Source: Panulirus ornatus
Taxonomy: Eukaryota; Arthropoda; Malacostraca; Decapoda; Palinuridae
Length of the DNA: 64,000 nucleotides
Reading direction: 5' to 3'
NCBI RefSeq assembly: GCF_036320965.1
Contig: NC_092249.1
Span: 690,114 to 754,113 of the forward strand
This document shows, in pieces, positions 23,401-38,400 of this stretch; position 1 is the stretch's first letter, and every line of letters begins with the position of its first letter. A program made the position numbers and the translations under genes. Below the pieces are notes generated by a model that saw only the letters and a program-made list of their open reading frames with translations, was not told where the DNA came from and searched no databases.

Positions 23401-26400
23401 CAGCATTAATTTCGTAATTTTTTCTGGATGATGAGTGATGTGAATTGTCTGTTCCATCTATGTTGTGTAATTTTTCTTCTCTGCATTTTTGTTTTCTAGG
23501 AAGAAAGGTAGCAGTCTTCTCCAAGAAATTAAATGTATCTGCCCTTTTGTCTGTATGCAAAGTTAGTATGAGGAACTTAGGTCTACATGGTAAATTCCCC
23601 TCAAAAAGAGAAGCTTATGTATTAATTTCAACCACCTCATGTAAATGGGAATGGAGTTGAAAATTGATTATTTAACAAGTATCGTAATACACACCTTACG
23701 TTTGTTTATTATTATTCATCATTTTCTACAATTCTCATTTCAGTGCACAATTGTGTGCGAACTCTTTCAAGTTCTTTTCTCAACAAGTGTACCATTTCAT
23801 TCTTTTGTTTCTGTGGTTTGCCTCTCATCCTTATCATGAGTAATTTTAGTTTCCTTTGCATCATTAAAGCCTTATCTCACCATCTCTGTTCATTCCATGT
23901 TTCAGCAGTGTCATTGATTTGATGAAATATTTCTTTACTATCCCTGGGGATAGGGGAGAAAGAATACTTCCCATGCATTCCTCGCGTGTCGTAGAAGAAG
24001 ACTAAAGGGGACGGGAGCGGGGGACTGGAAACCCTCCCCTCCTTGTATTTTAACTTTCTAAAAGGGGAAACAGAAGAAGGAGTCATGTGGGGAGTGCTCA
24101 TCCTCCTCGAAGGCTCAGATTGGGTTGTCTAAATGTGTGTGGATGTAACCAAGATGAGAAAAAAAGAGAGATAGGTAGTATGTTTGAGGAAAGGAACCTG
24201 GATGTTTTGGCTCTGAGTGAAATGAAGCTCAAGGGTAAAGGGGAAGAGTGGTTTGGGAATGTCTTGGGAGTAAGGTCAAGGGTTAGTGGGAGGACAAGAG
24301 CAAGGGAAGGAGTAGCACTACTGCTGAAACAGGAGTTATGGGAGTATGTGATAGAGTGTAAGAAAGTAAACTCTAGATTGATATGGGTAAAACTGAAAGT
24401 TGATAGAGAGAGATGGGTGATTATTGGTGCATATGCACCTGGGCATGAGAAGAAAGATCATGAGAAGCAAGTGTCTTGGGAGCAGCTGAGTGAGTGTGTT
24501 AGTAGTTTTGATGCATGAGACTGGGTTATAGTGATGGGTGACTTGAATGCAAAGGTGAGTAATGTGGCAGTTGAGGGAATAATTGGTATACATGGGGTGT
24601 TCAGTGTTGTAAATGGAAATGGTGAAGAGCTTGTAGATTTATGTGCTGAAAAAGGACTGTTGATTGGGAATACCTGGTTTGAAAAGAGAGATATACATAA
24701 GTATACATATGTAAGAAGGAGAGATGGTCAGAGAGCGTTATTGGATTATGTGTTAATTGATAGGCACGCGAAAGAGAGACTTTTGGATGTTAATGTGCTG
24801 AGAGGTGCAACTGGAGGGATGTCTGATCATTATCTTGTGGAGGCGAAGGTGAAGATTTGTAGAGGTTTTCAGAAGAGAAGAGAGAATGTTGGGGTGAAAA
24901 GAGTGGTGAAAGTAAGCGAGCTTGGGAAGGAGACTTGTATGAGGAAGTACCAGGAGAGACTGAGTACAGAATGGAAAAAGGTGAGAACAAAGGAGGTAGG
25001 GGGAGTGGGGGAGGAATGGGATGTATTTAGGGAAGCAGTGATGGCTTGTGCAAAAGATGCTTGTGGCATGAGAAGTGTGGGAGGTGAGCAGATTAGAAAG
25101 GGTAGTGAGTGGTGGGATGGAGAAGTAAGATTATTAGTGAAAGAGAAGAGAGAGGCATTTGGACGATTTTTGTAGGGAAATAATGCAAATGAGTGGGAGA
25201 TGTATAAAAGAAAGAGGCAAGAGGTCAAGAGAAAGGTGCAAGAGGTGAAAAAGAGGGCAAATGAGAGTTGGGGTGAGAGAATATCATTAAGTTTTAGGGA
25301 GAATAAAAAGATGCTTTGGAAGGAGGTAAACAAAGTGTGTAAGACAAGGGAACAAATGGGAACTTCAGTGAAGGGGGCTAATGGGGAGGTGATAACAAGT
25401 AATGATGTGAGAAGGAGATGGAGTGAGTATTTTGAAGGTTTTGTTGAATGTGTTTGATGATAGAGTGGCAGATATAGGGTGTTTTGGTCGAGGTGGTGTG
25501 CAAAGTGAGAGGGATAGGGAAAATGATTTGGTAAACAGAGAAGAGGTAGTAAAAGCTCTACGGAAGATGAAAGCCGGCAAGGCTGCAGGTTTGGATGATA
25601 TTGCAGTAGAATTTATTAAAAAAGGGGTGACTGTATTGTTGACTGGTTGGTAAGGTTATTTAATGTATGTATGTCTCATGGTGAGGTGCCCGAGGATTGG
25701 CAGAATGCTTGCATAGTGCGATTGTACAGAGGCAAAGGGGATAAAAGTGAGTGCTCAAATTACAGAGGTATAAGTTTGTTGAGTATTCCTGGTAAATTAT
25801 ATGGGAGGGTATTGATTGAGAGGGTGAAGGCATGTACGGAGCATCAGATTGGGGAAGAGCAGTGTGGTTTCAGAAGTGGTAGAGGATGTGTGGATCAGGT
25901 GTTTGCTTTGAAGAATGTTTGTGAGAAATACTTAGAAAAGCAAATGGATTTGTATGTAGCATTTATGGATCTGGAGAAGGCATATGATAGAGTTGATAGA
26001 GATGCTCTGTGGAAGATATTAAGAATATATGGTGTGGGAGGCAAGTTGTTAGAAGCAGTGAAAAGTTTTTATCGAGGATGTAAGGCATGTGTACGTGTAG
26101 GAAGAGAGGAAAGTGATTGGTTCTCAGTGAATGTAGGTTTGCGACAGGGGTGTGTGATGTCTCCATGGTCGTGTAATTTGTTTATGGATGGGGTTGTTAG
26201 GGAGGTGAATGCAAGAGTTTTGGAAAGAGGGGCAAGTATGAAGTCTGTTGTGGATGAGAGAGCTTGGGAAGTGAGTCGGTTGTTGTTTGCTGATGAAACA
26301 GCGCTGTGTGAAAGAAGAAAGCTGAGAGTAAATGTGAATAAGAGCAAGGTTATTAGGTACAGTAGGGTTAAGGGACAAGACAATTAGGAGGTAAGTTTGA

Positions 26401-29400
26401 ATGGAGAAAAACTGGAGGAAGTGAAGTGTTTTAGATATCTGGGAGTGGATTTGGCAGTGGATGGAACCATGGAAGCGGAAGTGAATCATAGGGTGGGGGA
26501 GGGGGCAAAAGTTCTGGGAGCATTGAAGAATTTGTGGAAGTCGAGAACATTATCTCGGAAAGCAAAAATGGGCATGTTTGAAGGAGTAGTGGTTCCAACA
26601 ATGTTATATGGTGGTGAGGCGTGGGCTATGGATAGAGTTGTGCGGAGGAGGGTGGATGTGCTGGGAATGAGATGTTTGAGGACAGTATGTGGTGTGAGAT
26701 GGTTTGATCGAGTAAGTAATGTAAGGGTAAGAGAGACGTGTGGAAATAAAAAGAGTATGATTGAGAGAGCGGAAGAGGGTGTTTTGAAACGGTTTGGTCA
26801 CATGGAGTGAATGAGTGAGGAAAGATTGACCAAGAGGATATATGTGTCAGAGGTGGAGGGAACGAGAAGTGGGAGACCAAATTGGAGGTGGAAAGATGGA
26901 GTGAAAAAGATTTTGAGTGATCGGGGCCTGAACATGCAAGAGGGTGAAAGTCGTGCAAGGAATAGAGTGAATTGGAACGATGTGGTATACTGGGGTCGAC
27001 GTGCTATTAATGGATTGAACCAGGGCATGTGAAGCGTCTGGGGTAAACCATGGAGAGTTCTGTGGGGCCTGGATGTGGAAAGGGAGCTGTGGTTTCGGTG
27101 CATTATTACATGACAGCTAGAGACTGAGTGTGAACGAATGTGGCCTTTGTTGTCTTTTCCTAGTGCTACCTCGCTCACATTTGGGGGAGGGGGTTGTTAT
27201 TTTATGTGTGGCAGTGTGGCGATGGGAATGAATAAGGGCAGACAGTATGAATTATGTGCATGTGTAAATATGTATATGTCTGTGTGTGTATATATATGTA
27301 TACGTTGAGATGTATTTATTTATTATTTATTTTGCTTTGTCACTGTCTCCCGCGTTTGCGAGGTAGTGCAAGGAAACAGACGAAAGAAATGGCCCAACCC
27401 ACCCCTATACACATGTATTTACACACACGTCCACACACGCAAATATACATACCTATACATCTCAATGTACACATGTATATATATATACACACACAGACAC
27501 ATACATATATACCCATGCACACAATTCACATTGTCTGCCTTTATTCATTCCCATCGCCACCTCGCCACACATGGAATACCATCCCCCTCCCCCCTCATGT
27601 GTGTGGGGTAGCGCTAGGAAAGACAACAAAGGCCTCATTCGTTCACACTCAGTCTCTAGCTGTCATGCAATAATGCCCGAAACCACAGTTCCCTTTCCAC
27701 ATCCAGGCCCCACACAGCTTTCCATGGTTTACCCCAGACGCTTCACATGCCCTGATTCAATCCACTGACAGCACGTCAACCCCGTTATACCACATCGATC
27801 CAATTCACTCTATTCCTTGCCCACCTTTCACCCTCTTGCATGTTCAGGCCCCGATCACTCAACATCTTTTTCACTCCATCTTTCCACCTCCAATTTGGTC
27901 TCCCACTTCTCCTCGTTCCCTCCACCTCCGACACATATATCCTCTTGGTCAATCTTTCCTCACTCATTCTCTCCATGTGCCCAAACCATTTCAAAAAACC
28001 CTCTTCTGCTCTCTCAACCACGCTCTTTTTATTTCCACACATCTCTCTTACCCTTACATTACTTACTCGATCAAACCACCTCACACCACACATTGTCCTC
28101 AAACATCTCATTTCCAGCACATCCACCCTCCTGCGCACAGCGTATACGTTGAGATGTATAGGTATGTATTTTTTGCGTGTGGACGTGTATGTATATACAT
28201 TTGTATATGGGTGGGTTGGGCCATTTCTTTTGTCTGTTTCCTTGCGCTACCTTGCTAATGTGGGAGACAGCGACAAAGCAAAATAAATGAATATAAATAT
28301 ATTTTTTCACTAAATCATTATTGTCCCAAATTTCAATTATTACTGATCTTTTTAAAGGTTTGTACTTCTTTTAAAGCTATATTGCTTTCACTTTACTATC
28401 AAGGTTTTTCTAGACTCATGCTTTGGTAATATACATAAGAGTGGATTACATCATTTCTTTTAAAAGCTCTCCTTACTGAAAAACTTTAATATGAGTATAT
28501 ACTATAACGTTTTCAAAGCATTTGCATCTTGCTTGCACTCAGCACACCATCTGTGATTTTCTCTTTGATTTCACCATTGTAATTGAATTTAAACTGAAAG
28601 ACACAGTGATACACCCTCCTGTCATATATCTACTTACCCAAGTTTCAACTTTGGCATTTATTTTGTATTTGAATTCAGTTCCTTGCACAGTCATAGTGAA
28701 TTTTTGTGAGTCAATATTTCTTGTGTTGCATTTTCCAATATAGATTTGTCATTGTGCCCTTTTTTACCATAATTTTTGAATTCTGTTCTCCTTGATTCAA
28801 CCTGCATGACACATCCCCCTCCAACACACCTTCACTGTAAACTGTGAGTGAGCATGTTGGCATAAGACATTCCTGCTTGAGTAAATTTTTTACCGTGACA
28901 AAACACTTAGTTGTCTACTGCCTTGAAATGCTTGAAAAAGAAAAGAAAAATCAGCCACTGGTAGTATTCTGCATGCTTCATAGTCAGTAGTTGAATTTTC
29001 ATCTTCGCACAGTTTTTCTGATAGCTGTTTGCTCTGTTTGCAAGGTTGATGAATGTTGAGTGCACCTCTTCATCTTTGTCATGTTCTTTCTTTTTTGAAA
29101 GTACAGTTATATAAGCTGCCTTTCCATGTGAAGGCAAGCTGTAGAGAGTACCTGTGGAAAGATAACAGTTCCAGCCAATTTAATAACCATGTTAGTGTTA
29201 ACATTTGTGGTGATCTTTTAAAAATCCCATGTGTCCATTCCTTCTCCTTCCATGGGTAATTGCCTCCTGCACTTAGTCATTATTCACTTGTCCATGGCTT
29301 AAACAATATAGGGGAAGTAAAGTTGTAAAAGAATAGGGTTTTGCAAGAACAAGTGCTTCTTCAAGAATTGTTATAGTTTCTTGGTTATTACAGACCTGTG

Positions 29401-32400
29401 CATGTTATATAGCTCAATGTTTTCTCCAGTTTGCTGTTGTGTCTTCTGTTAGGATGGGAAGGTTAGGCTAATGTTGTCATACATTCAATTCCATAAATAT
29501 GCCATTGTACAAGAAGTCTAACAAGTCTAAAGTGGAATCAGATTGGACTGGTTCAAAGTTCCATGTTGTTGTCAGAAAGGTTTGCCTCCTTATATTGTTG
29601 TCACTAATTTTTCATACCCTTCTATGTCTTCCTTCCCATGATTCAGAAACTCCTTACCAATAAGTCCAGGCAGGTAGGACCTTTAGTCTGTTGTTAAAAG
29701 GTTTATTGTCTTCTTATAAGCTAGCTTTTTTTTTTTTTTTTAGTAAAGATATTCCAATAAGAATACTAAGTTTGAATATGTGTTGATCTGTTTTATTTCA
29801 TGATGTACTCTGAATTATTACTTGTCACGTTTCTGCATGTCATTGTAAAGCTTTTTATAACTTGGTTTCCACAGGGTGTTGCTATTTTCTCAAACTTGAG
29901 GGTCTATTATTTAGAGAAATCTTTGAAAATGTTTCTTGGAAAAGAATGACTTTGTATGGAGATCTGTGATGTTAACTGTTTGAGATAAGTTTGTGGATAG
30001 ATAGCAGTTTCGTAAATATGTCGCTGACAGTAGTTCAGGGGAATAAGGAAAGCTTGCATGATGGTCTTTGTTCACAGTCTGATGTATGGAGATGAAACCT
30101 TTGTTTTGTTGATATTTTTTTTTCTTTTTTTTTCATACTATTCGCCATTTCCCGCATTAGCGAGGTAGCGTTAAGAACAGAGGACTGGGCCTTAGAGGGA
30201 ATATCCTCACCTGGCCCCCTTCTCTGTTCCTTCTTTTGGAAAATTAAAAAAAAAAACGAGAGGGGAGGATTTCCAGCCACCCGCTCCCTCCCCTTTTAGT
30301 CGCCTTCTACAACACGCAGGGAATACGTGGGAAGTATTCTTTCTCCCCAACCCCATGGGTTATTGTTGATTTAGATTGGAGAAAAATTAAAACAGTAGAG
30401 AGGGACACCTGAAGATGTATGGGTGGAATTAAGAAAGTATGAAACAAATGAAGATGTACATAGGTTATGTGGTGTCGAGGAAAAAACTAAAAAGCCTTGA
30501 ATGCAAGTCATATGACTGAGTAGGATGCATGGCAGATGATAGGATGGTAAAGCTTACTCACCATCTCACCTTTTTGCACCCTCTGTAATTGCCATTTGTG
30601 GTACTTTAAGTTACACTGAGTGGACTACTGAACAAAGATACCATCTTTTCTGTCACCTAGATATTCTACTGCCTTTCCTAAGGTGATACTTCTTCCTTTG
30701 TCAGGCTCATATCACAGAAGCTATTCTTGTGGCACTGGAAGTATTTAAACCCACTTCCTCTAAGGCTCTTCTAGTGATAGTTTTTCTGGTTATCCAGAGG
30801 TATGATCTGCCTCTCTGTCATTTTTTTTTGCCAATGATATCACCATTTATGGGAATGATGAAACTACTCTTGATTCATTTTAAATGCTAATTCCACTTTG
30901 GATGATTCCAAGATTTCCTCACCTTTTCATTAAACATATCAAAATTATATTGGCGTCAATCTACATACTTAATTTCCTGTCACAACTTGAATTCCTTTTG
31001 CATCCTAGAGGTCCTAGGTAACAACAGGACTCCTACTTAGAAAAGGGTCTTGGGGCAATCATGAATAAATGAGATGTATATGCATGTTTTAGATCAGTTT
31101 TTCTTTTTCAATTTTCTAAGAAAATAGAGTGCTGAATATCTGATACTGTAATTTCAAGTTGACCAATTTTTTTTAACATGTTTACCTTACCACTGTGGGT
31201 TTACTGTCAATATTGTTCTTGGATATTTGACTCATGGACATTTTGAGATGTACCTTAGCTGAAATTGTTGGAGGTGAATATGAGAAGTAACATATTTGTA
31301 ACTTAGATTCATATTTTGAAAATATGAAGCATTATAGAATATGGTTGAAAGTAACTTTTATTTAAAAGAAATACAAATAATGATATTTACATGAAATTGC
31401 AGAAGTAAGTTTGAATTTGTGATTGGGCTCTCTCTAGTGGTAAGGCTTTGATATCAGTGACACCTCAGACCTTAAATCTCTTCCAAGTTCAGAGTTGGCT
31501 TACAGTTATACATAATTTTGTGATTTAATATGAATATTATTATACTTATTTTTACAAAACATGTGTTTCTTCAGCCAAGTCATATTCACATTTATGAAAT
31601 ATATGAATTTATCAAATATCATCGTACATATTTACATTTTGTTCACTTTTATTTTGATAAATATTCATAGTCATCCAATTGAAATATTTTCAGATATGCA
31701 TAGGTTATATAATTCCAGGAAAAGGAAAGTGATAAGCAGTTTCTTCAGTATTGTGGGACATGTGAGGGATACAAGGCTCCACGTTCCCATCACTGCCGCA
31801 AATGTGAGTTTTTTATATATAGGATATGGTGAAATAGTTTAAAGAAACATGAGAATTCTTTTCTCCTTTATAATGTTGATATCTTGAATTATTTTTTTCT
31901 CTACGTGTAAATCTCAGTTTTTGTCAGTCATTCAGTATTTGATATACTGTAACTGTACCAGCAGTTCAGTAGAATGACACTTGCAAGATTTATTTCAGAC
32001 TTTTGGTTAAGATGCATCTCTATGTTTTTTGTATTTCATCTACTTTTATTATCATGTTTCCATATCAGTAATGTCTATGTTTTTTGTATTTCATATACTT
32101 TTATTCTCATGTTTCTATATCAGTAATGTCCTTGTAACATTATTCACACTTGTCTCTCAGATACACACTTGTTTGTGGGGCCTGGTTGTGATTAAGGGGC
32201 TAGAGAGGTGTGAACAATTGAGGCCCTTTCTTCATCTGTTCCTGGTGCTAAAGAGGGAATTGGCACACATGTGATACAAATGATTATTAGGTAGAGACAG
32301 CTAGAGTATACCAGTTTAACGTTAGCTATATGCAGAACCAGTAGTTCCAAGCTTCTGTTGCTGACTGTTCTTCAGGTGTGAACTGTCACCTGTTGGATTA

Positions 32401-35400
32401 TTATGTATTTTTCATCGGTATATTCTGTGGCTTTCTTTGACTGTCCAAATGCGATATATTTTATTTATTTATTTTGCTTTGTCGCTGTCTTCCACATTAG
32501 CGAGGTAGCACAAGGAAACAGACGAAAGAATGGCCCAACCCACCCACATACACACGTATATACACACACATCCACACACGCAAATATACATACCTATACA
32601 TCTCAATGTATACATATATATACACACACAGACATATACATTTATACACATGTACATAGTTCATACTGGCTGCCTTTATTCATTCCCATTGCCACCCCGC
32701 CACACATGAAATAATAACCCCCTCCCCCCTCATGTGCACGAGGTAGTGGTAGGAAAAGACAACAAAGGCCCCATTTGTTCACACTCAGTCTCTAACTGTC
32801 ATGTATAATGCACTGAAACCACAGCTCCCTTTCCACATCCAGGCCCCACAGAACTTTCCATGGTTTACCCCAGACGCTTCACACGCTCTGGTTCAATCCA
32901 TTGACAGCACGTCGACCCCGGTATACCACTTCGTTCCAATTCACTCTATTCCTTGCACGCCTTTCACCCTTCTGCATGTTCAGGCCCCGATCACTCGAAA
33001 TCTTTTTCACTCCATCTTTCCACCTCCAATTTGGTCTCCCACTTCTCGTTCCCTCCACCTCTGACACATATGTCCACTTTGTCAATCTTTCCTCACTCAT
33101 TCTCTCCATGTGACCAAACCATTTCAAAACACCCTCTTCTGCTCTCTCAGCCACACTCTTTTTATTACCACACATCTCTCTTACCCTATTATTACTTACT
33201 CGATGAAACCACCTCACACCACATATTGTCCTCAAACATCTCATTTCCAGCACATTCACCCTCCTCCGCACAACTCTCTCTATAGCCCACGCCTCGCAAC
33301 CATATAACATTAGTGGTTGGAACCACTATTCCTTCAAACATACCCATTTTTGCTTTCGGTAATAATGTTCTCGACTTCCACACATTCTTCAACGCTCCAA
33401 GAACTTTCGCCCCCTCCCCCACTCTATGATTGTTTTATTATAAAAGCATGTGATGACAACGTTCTGTACAAAATGAAAACTTATAGTCATGTGTTTGCTT
33501 ATATATTACGTATATAACATTACCTCTTACAGGTGGCCATTGTGTGATGAAAATGGACCACCATTGTCCTTGGATTAACAACTGTGTTGGCCATAAAAAT
33601 CATGGATCATTTACCCTCTTCCTCTTCTTTGCTGTTATGGGTTGTGTCCAGGCATCATTTGTGCTTGCAGTCTCTATCTACCATGCCATACATAGGGTTA
33701 GTACAATGTTTCCCATATCTATTTTCCATTCCTTGCATAGATAACCATATTTTTTTTCAGATCTGCTATTGTTCTTTGAATTATATGTGCTCACTCATCT
33801 GTCTTCGATAGGTACCACTGGGAACTAAGATTTCCAGGAAAATTACTTGCTTTGCTTCTTTTGCTGTTCTTCCTTTGAAAAGGTGAAAAGGAGGATTTCC
33901 AGACCCCCTACTCTTGCCACTCTTCATTGCCCTCTGTATCATGCAAGGGATGAATGGCCGATGTTCTGTCTCTCCTATTCCCATAGATAACTATTTTTCA
34001 TAAATCTATATATATATATATTGGTAAGATAGGAAGACTACATGGGACATGGGGAAACATGGTGGAAGAGCACTGGGGGTGGAGAGAAATTGTGGAAGAA
34101 TGTGTGGAGTGGTGCATGTGAGGGAGGAATATAAGGACAGGGATAAGTGGAGACTTTTTCCTTGGCCACCCCCTCAATAGGAATTCATGGATGGAACAGA
34201 CTTCAGAAACGTAGATAGTTAGATTCTTTGTACCTGCTTTTATTCCGTCAATAGCCATCCATATCTCTAATATTTCAATGTCCTGGCAAACTCCCCACTT
34301 GCAGAAGGAGGGGATGGGTCAAGCAGCAATGCAAAGGTCTCTAGTCTGCACACCTTTCCAGCATGTTCCACCCTCCCTCACACTTTCCTTGATCCTGTTT
34401 CCTAGTGTATCCCCACATGTTCCCTTTCCCGGATGCTGTCTCATCTCCTACTTTATTTTTGATGTGCATAACCTCAAGATATTCCTTTTAATCCACTCAT
34501 GTGATGTCACACCCTATATATTTGTTATTCTCTATCAACCCACATCCTTGTATGCTCCACCATTACATACTCCATTCCATATATTCACACCACAAGCACC
34601 TTTTGAATTACTCATTTCAGCAGCATGATTCACTGAGCTGTCTTCTTTTTTTCCATGTCCACATTTCATACCCATTGGCTATGGTTAGCTGACCTATTCT
34701 ATTCCATAATCCTTTTTTAACATTTCCCTTGCATGACATTAGTCACACTTGACAAATCAGTGCATAAGTTGAAAAAATTAAGAAATGCCCATAATAGTGT
34801 GGAAACCCATCTTGAGTTTAGTCATGGATATATGTTGAAAGTGTTAGTAAATGAACCAGAAACTGCAGTTTATCCACTGTAGTAAATGGAAAAACAAATA
34901 GAAATGAATAAGAACAGAGGAGAGTGGATTCATGGGAAACTAGATGCCTGATGATAATGTGGTGTAGAGGGTTCATAATGTAAGGAAGGACTGTAAAAGA
35001 GGTTTAATAGTAAGCAAATTATGACTGAGAGAGCTGAACAGGGTGTGTTGCTATGGTGTGAACATACAGAAAGTAACACGAAGAGGATATAAATGTTTGA
35101 TAAGGAATGAGTAAGGTATCCCCCTTACTCCCTTTCTATGTGACAAGTACATCGTAGTCAGTCTCTTCACTTATTCTCCTTATATATTCAAACCATTCCA
35201 GCAAACTCTGTTGAACTCCCTCTCATTCATACCTACTTATGAGTAAGGGGAAACCAAGTAGGAGTTGGAGGTTAGGGTGAATAAGGCTTGAGGATGCAGG
35301 AGGATGAGAGGCATGCAAGGGATAGAGAGAATTGGAGCAGTGCGTTTTACAGGGGTGAATGTTCTGTCAGTGGGTTGAACGATGGCATATGGTTGATGGA

Positions 35401-38400
35401 ATATGGAAAGGTCAGCAAGGTTTAGCTGTGGATAGTTGGCTCTGGTTTTGGTGCATTGTTTGTGACAGGGAGTGGATGTTAGCAGATGAGGCCATTTGTT
35501 CAATACAGTACCTTGCAAATAAGGGAAATGATAAATGATTATAAGAAAGAAATAAAAAAGATAGATTTGCTGTAGCAAGATGATTAACCATTATGTGTAG
35601 GTGCAAAATAGTATTTAAGAAGAGACCATACTAAAGAAAAAGAAAATAAGCAGACTTGATAGAACAATTAGAATTGGCATTGGTAAACCACATATGGGAA
35701 ATGAATTATGAACATTGCTTTGAAGAATCATTTGTACGACAATCTTTGATTATCCACAATACTACTTTTCATGTGGGATTGAGGCAAACGTTTTTACTGC
35801 TAGGTGATTTGTGGTGACGGGATGTGATCAGAAATTTGTCATGGGCTACCATGTGTAAGGAAGCAGTCGCATCAGAATTATTTTGATTTTAGTGTGTAGT
35901 ATGTGAGAGTCATATATTAGGCTATTCTTAGATATAATCTGAATTTTATGTACTGTTTAAAGATACATAACTTAAGTTTCTGAAATGTTCATATATGTAA
36001 TTGTTGCACTCATGGTGTTTTATTTTTTGATGAATTTATGATTTTTGTTTTACAGACTTGGTACATTTACTATGGTAGTGGGAAGGAACCAATTGTTTAC
36101 ATGAGTATGTGGGGGATGGTGATCTGCATGTTTGTTCTAGGCCTTGCAATTGGTGTGGTCCTAGCTGTTGGCATGCTGCTGTACTTCCAGGTCTGTGAAC
36201 TTGAGATTCTTGTAAAGTGATTCCTTGCTGATAGTATATTTTTTGGGTCAGTTGTCTTTTCATGCAAAATTAAGTTAAGGAAATAAAGAAATCTGAAGGT
36301 TCTAAAGTCTGTCAGTAAAATGATAAATGTAAAGATTTGATTCAAAATATTAGCTATCCTTTTGACTATGTGAATGTTGTTAAATTTTTTATCATAATCC
36401 AACAGGTTCGAGCAATTCTGAGGAACAGAACAGGCATTGAGGATTGGATACTGGAGAAAGCCATTCATCGTCGTGGGCCAACTGAAAAGCCATTTATTTA
36501 CCCCTATAGCTTGGGTCGGTGGGAAAATTTTGTCCAGGTAGTGTCAAAATTTGGATACTCATATATAGTCAGACATATTTGGTATCTTCCATATTGTATC
36601 CAAGAGCTTGATTTTAGCTGAACGGGTGGGTTGCAAATACTATAGCTTTCATGCTTTTATATGATACATTTTTGGATCCCAAATTATATAGCAAACTTGA
36701 AAGTGGCTGTAAAATAAATCCAACCACCACAGATATTTAGTCCCTTATCAGATCTTGTTTCGAGAGTTTACTGCTATCTGGATCCAAGTACTCAATGATA
36801 GCACCTGAAGGTGATGAGGGGTTAGAAACGAGACAAAGTATACTTGTTCAGGACTGGTCCTGCTTTAGTGAATACAGCAAAGAGAAACTTATCCACTTAA
36901 TTGGTTCTTTATGATGAATGTGAGGTGATTTCCAGAGAATTTCTCAGTTCAGGGACTAGATTGGTGAGATATATATAGGATACAAGGCACTGTAATTATT
37001 AGTTATGCACTTTTTTAATATTTACATTTGTTTTTGGATTTTTTCTCATTTGGTTTATGGTTCTGAGAGTGGATGACTTTTTGAAACCACAACTTCTGAA
37101 TGGTAAACTTGAAGCATTGACTTTTATATTCTTAATTGAATAGGGGATCACAGTTTTCAGAATTTTCCTGTAATTCTCAGTCTCTAGTAGCACTATAAAT
37201 TAGATATTTTGAATATATGTATTCTCTTGATAAGAAACTTTGATCCATCACTGCAGTGCATTTAAGGTTACTTTGTTCAAGAGCACCAGGTTTTCTTCAA
37301 AGTTGGATTGCATGGCTACACAGTTGTACCCAGGGAGCCTCCCATGGGTTGTGCATGGTGGTAGCACACCAGGCATACCATACTGTACCTTTGTTGATAT
37401 GTATTAGTTAACAGTATGAAATTTGATAGTTATGTTTAACCCTAACTTTTTTTATGACTTTTGCAGGTTATAAATATTTGGTGTGAGCCTTCTGGTGATG
37501 GCATTGTGTGGCCCATACATGATGAATGCCACCAGTATACTCTCACAGTATGTACATTAACAGTCCTGTTTATATATAATGGTTGATTTTTCCTTTAGTG
37601 AAATAACTTGGTGTAGAGACTTTGGTTCCCTGACATATCAGCATATTGTAGATGAAAAACTAACGTGTAGAAGTCCATTTTTCACTTTAACACTGGGTAT
37701 AAGTTGTGGCTTTATGTGCCAGATGCACTCCTTGAAAATTGAGTATTAGGTTGATGAGAGACAGATAGAGATGAATTGTTTTGAATAGGTTGTTTTCTCT
37801 TTTTAGGGATTTCAGAAGCTCTGCCATCTTGATTAATTTCCCATTAAACATTTTCATGAATAGTTTTCTGTATTTTTTAGGGATAGATATCAAAGTTGTA
37901 CACTCATTACTTTGCTTGATAATGCTACCTTCGTAACTTGTTCTCTGAGTTCTTGTTTCTTATTTATTACGACACCCTAGTTTTTAACATTTGCATCACT
38001 TTCCATTTTTTCTTTTTAGGCCTTTATATGGTGTCCCCAATGAATTCTTACTTGTTCCAGAACTTATTTGTTCAAATTAATCTTTGTTTGATTCCCTCAG
38101 GTTCACAACTGCCTATTTGTAAATCTTGTCTAAGTCTTCATGCATCTCATGCTGATTGGTTTCTGATCCACTCATTTTGCTTACTCTGATGTCGTCAACA
38201 TAGCTCCTTACTTTGCTTTTCTTTACTTCGCTGTTGCTATCTGATATAGCTATATTTATTTTAATATGCTTTGTTGCTGTCTCCCGCGTTAGCGAGGTAG
38301 CGCAAGGAAACAGACAAAAGAATGGCTCAACCCACACACATACACATGTATATACATACACGTCCACACACACTCATAATACATACCTGTGCATCTCAAC

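Larger units (their letters stand above)
23941..28290 (+). mobile_element. RTE-like LINE, copy C (near full length, interrupted by copy D)
   Basis: A 5' head (GGGGAGAAAGAATACTTCCC) at 23950 leads to an AP-endonuclease, a reverse transcriptase, a 3' UTR and a tail. The tail is split by LINE D and resumes at 28159, ending with GGGAGACAGCGACAAAGCAA at about 28280. Without the insert the element is about 3.5 kb, a normal RTE-type length. It is decayed by premature stops (for example TGA at 24516), frameshifts and an in-frame-looking deletion at the catalytic motif. It lies in sense orientation within ZDHHC6 intron 2. Confidence 0.93.
21395..31718 (+). other. ZDHHC6 intron 2 (about 10.3 kb)
   Basis: The largest intron of the gene. 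It holds the near full-length LINE copy C with LINE D nested inside it, and one composite SINE-like element. Otherwise it is AT-rich with no exon-like sequence that I could support. Confidence 0.85.

Noticed and set aside
27254..28286. Overlapping + strand frames of 110-150 residues
   Set aside because: Antisense readings of LINE copy D's RT and 3' UTR.
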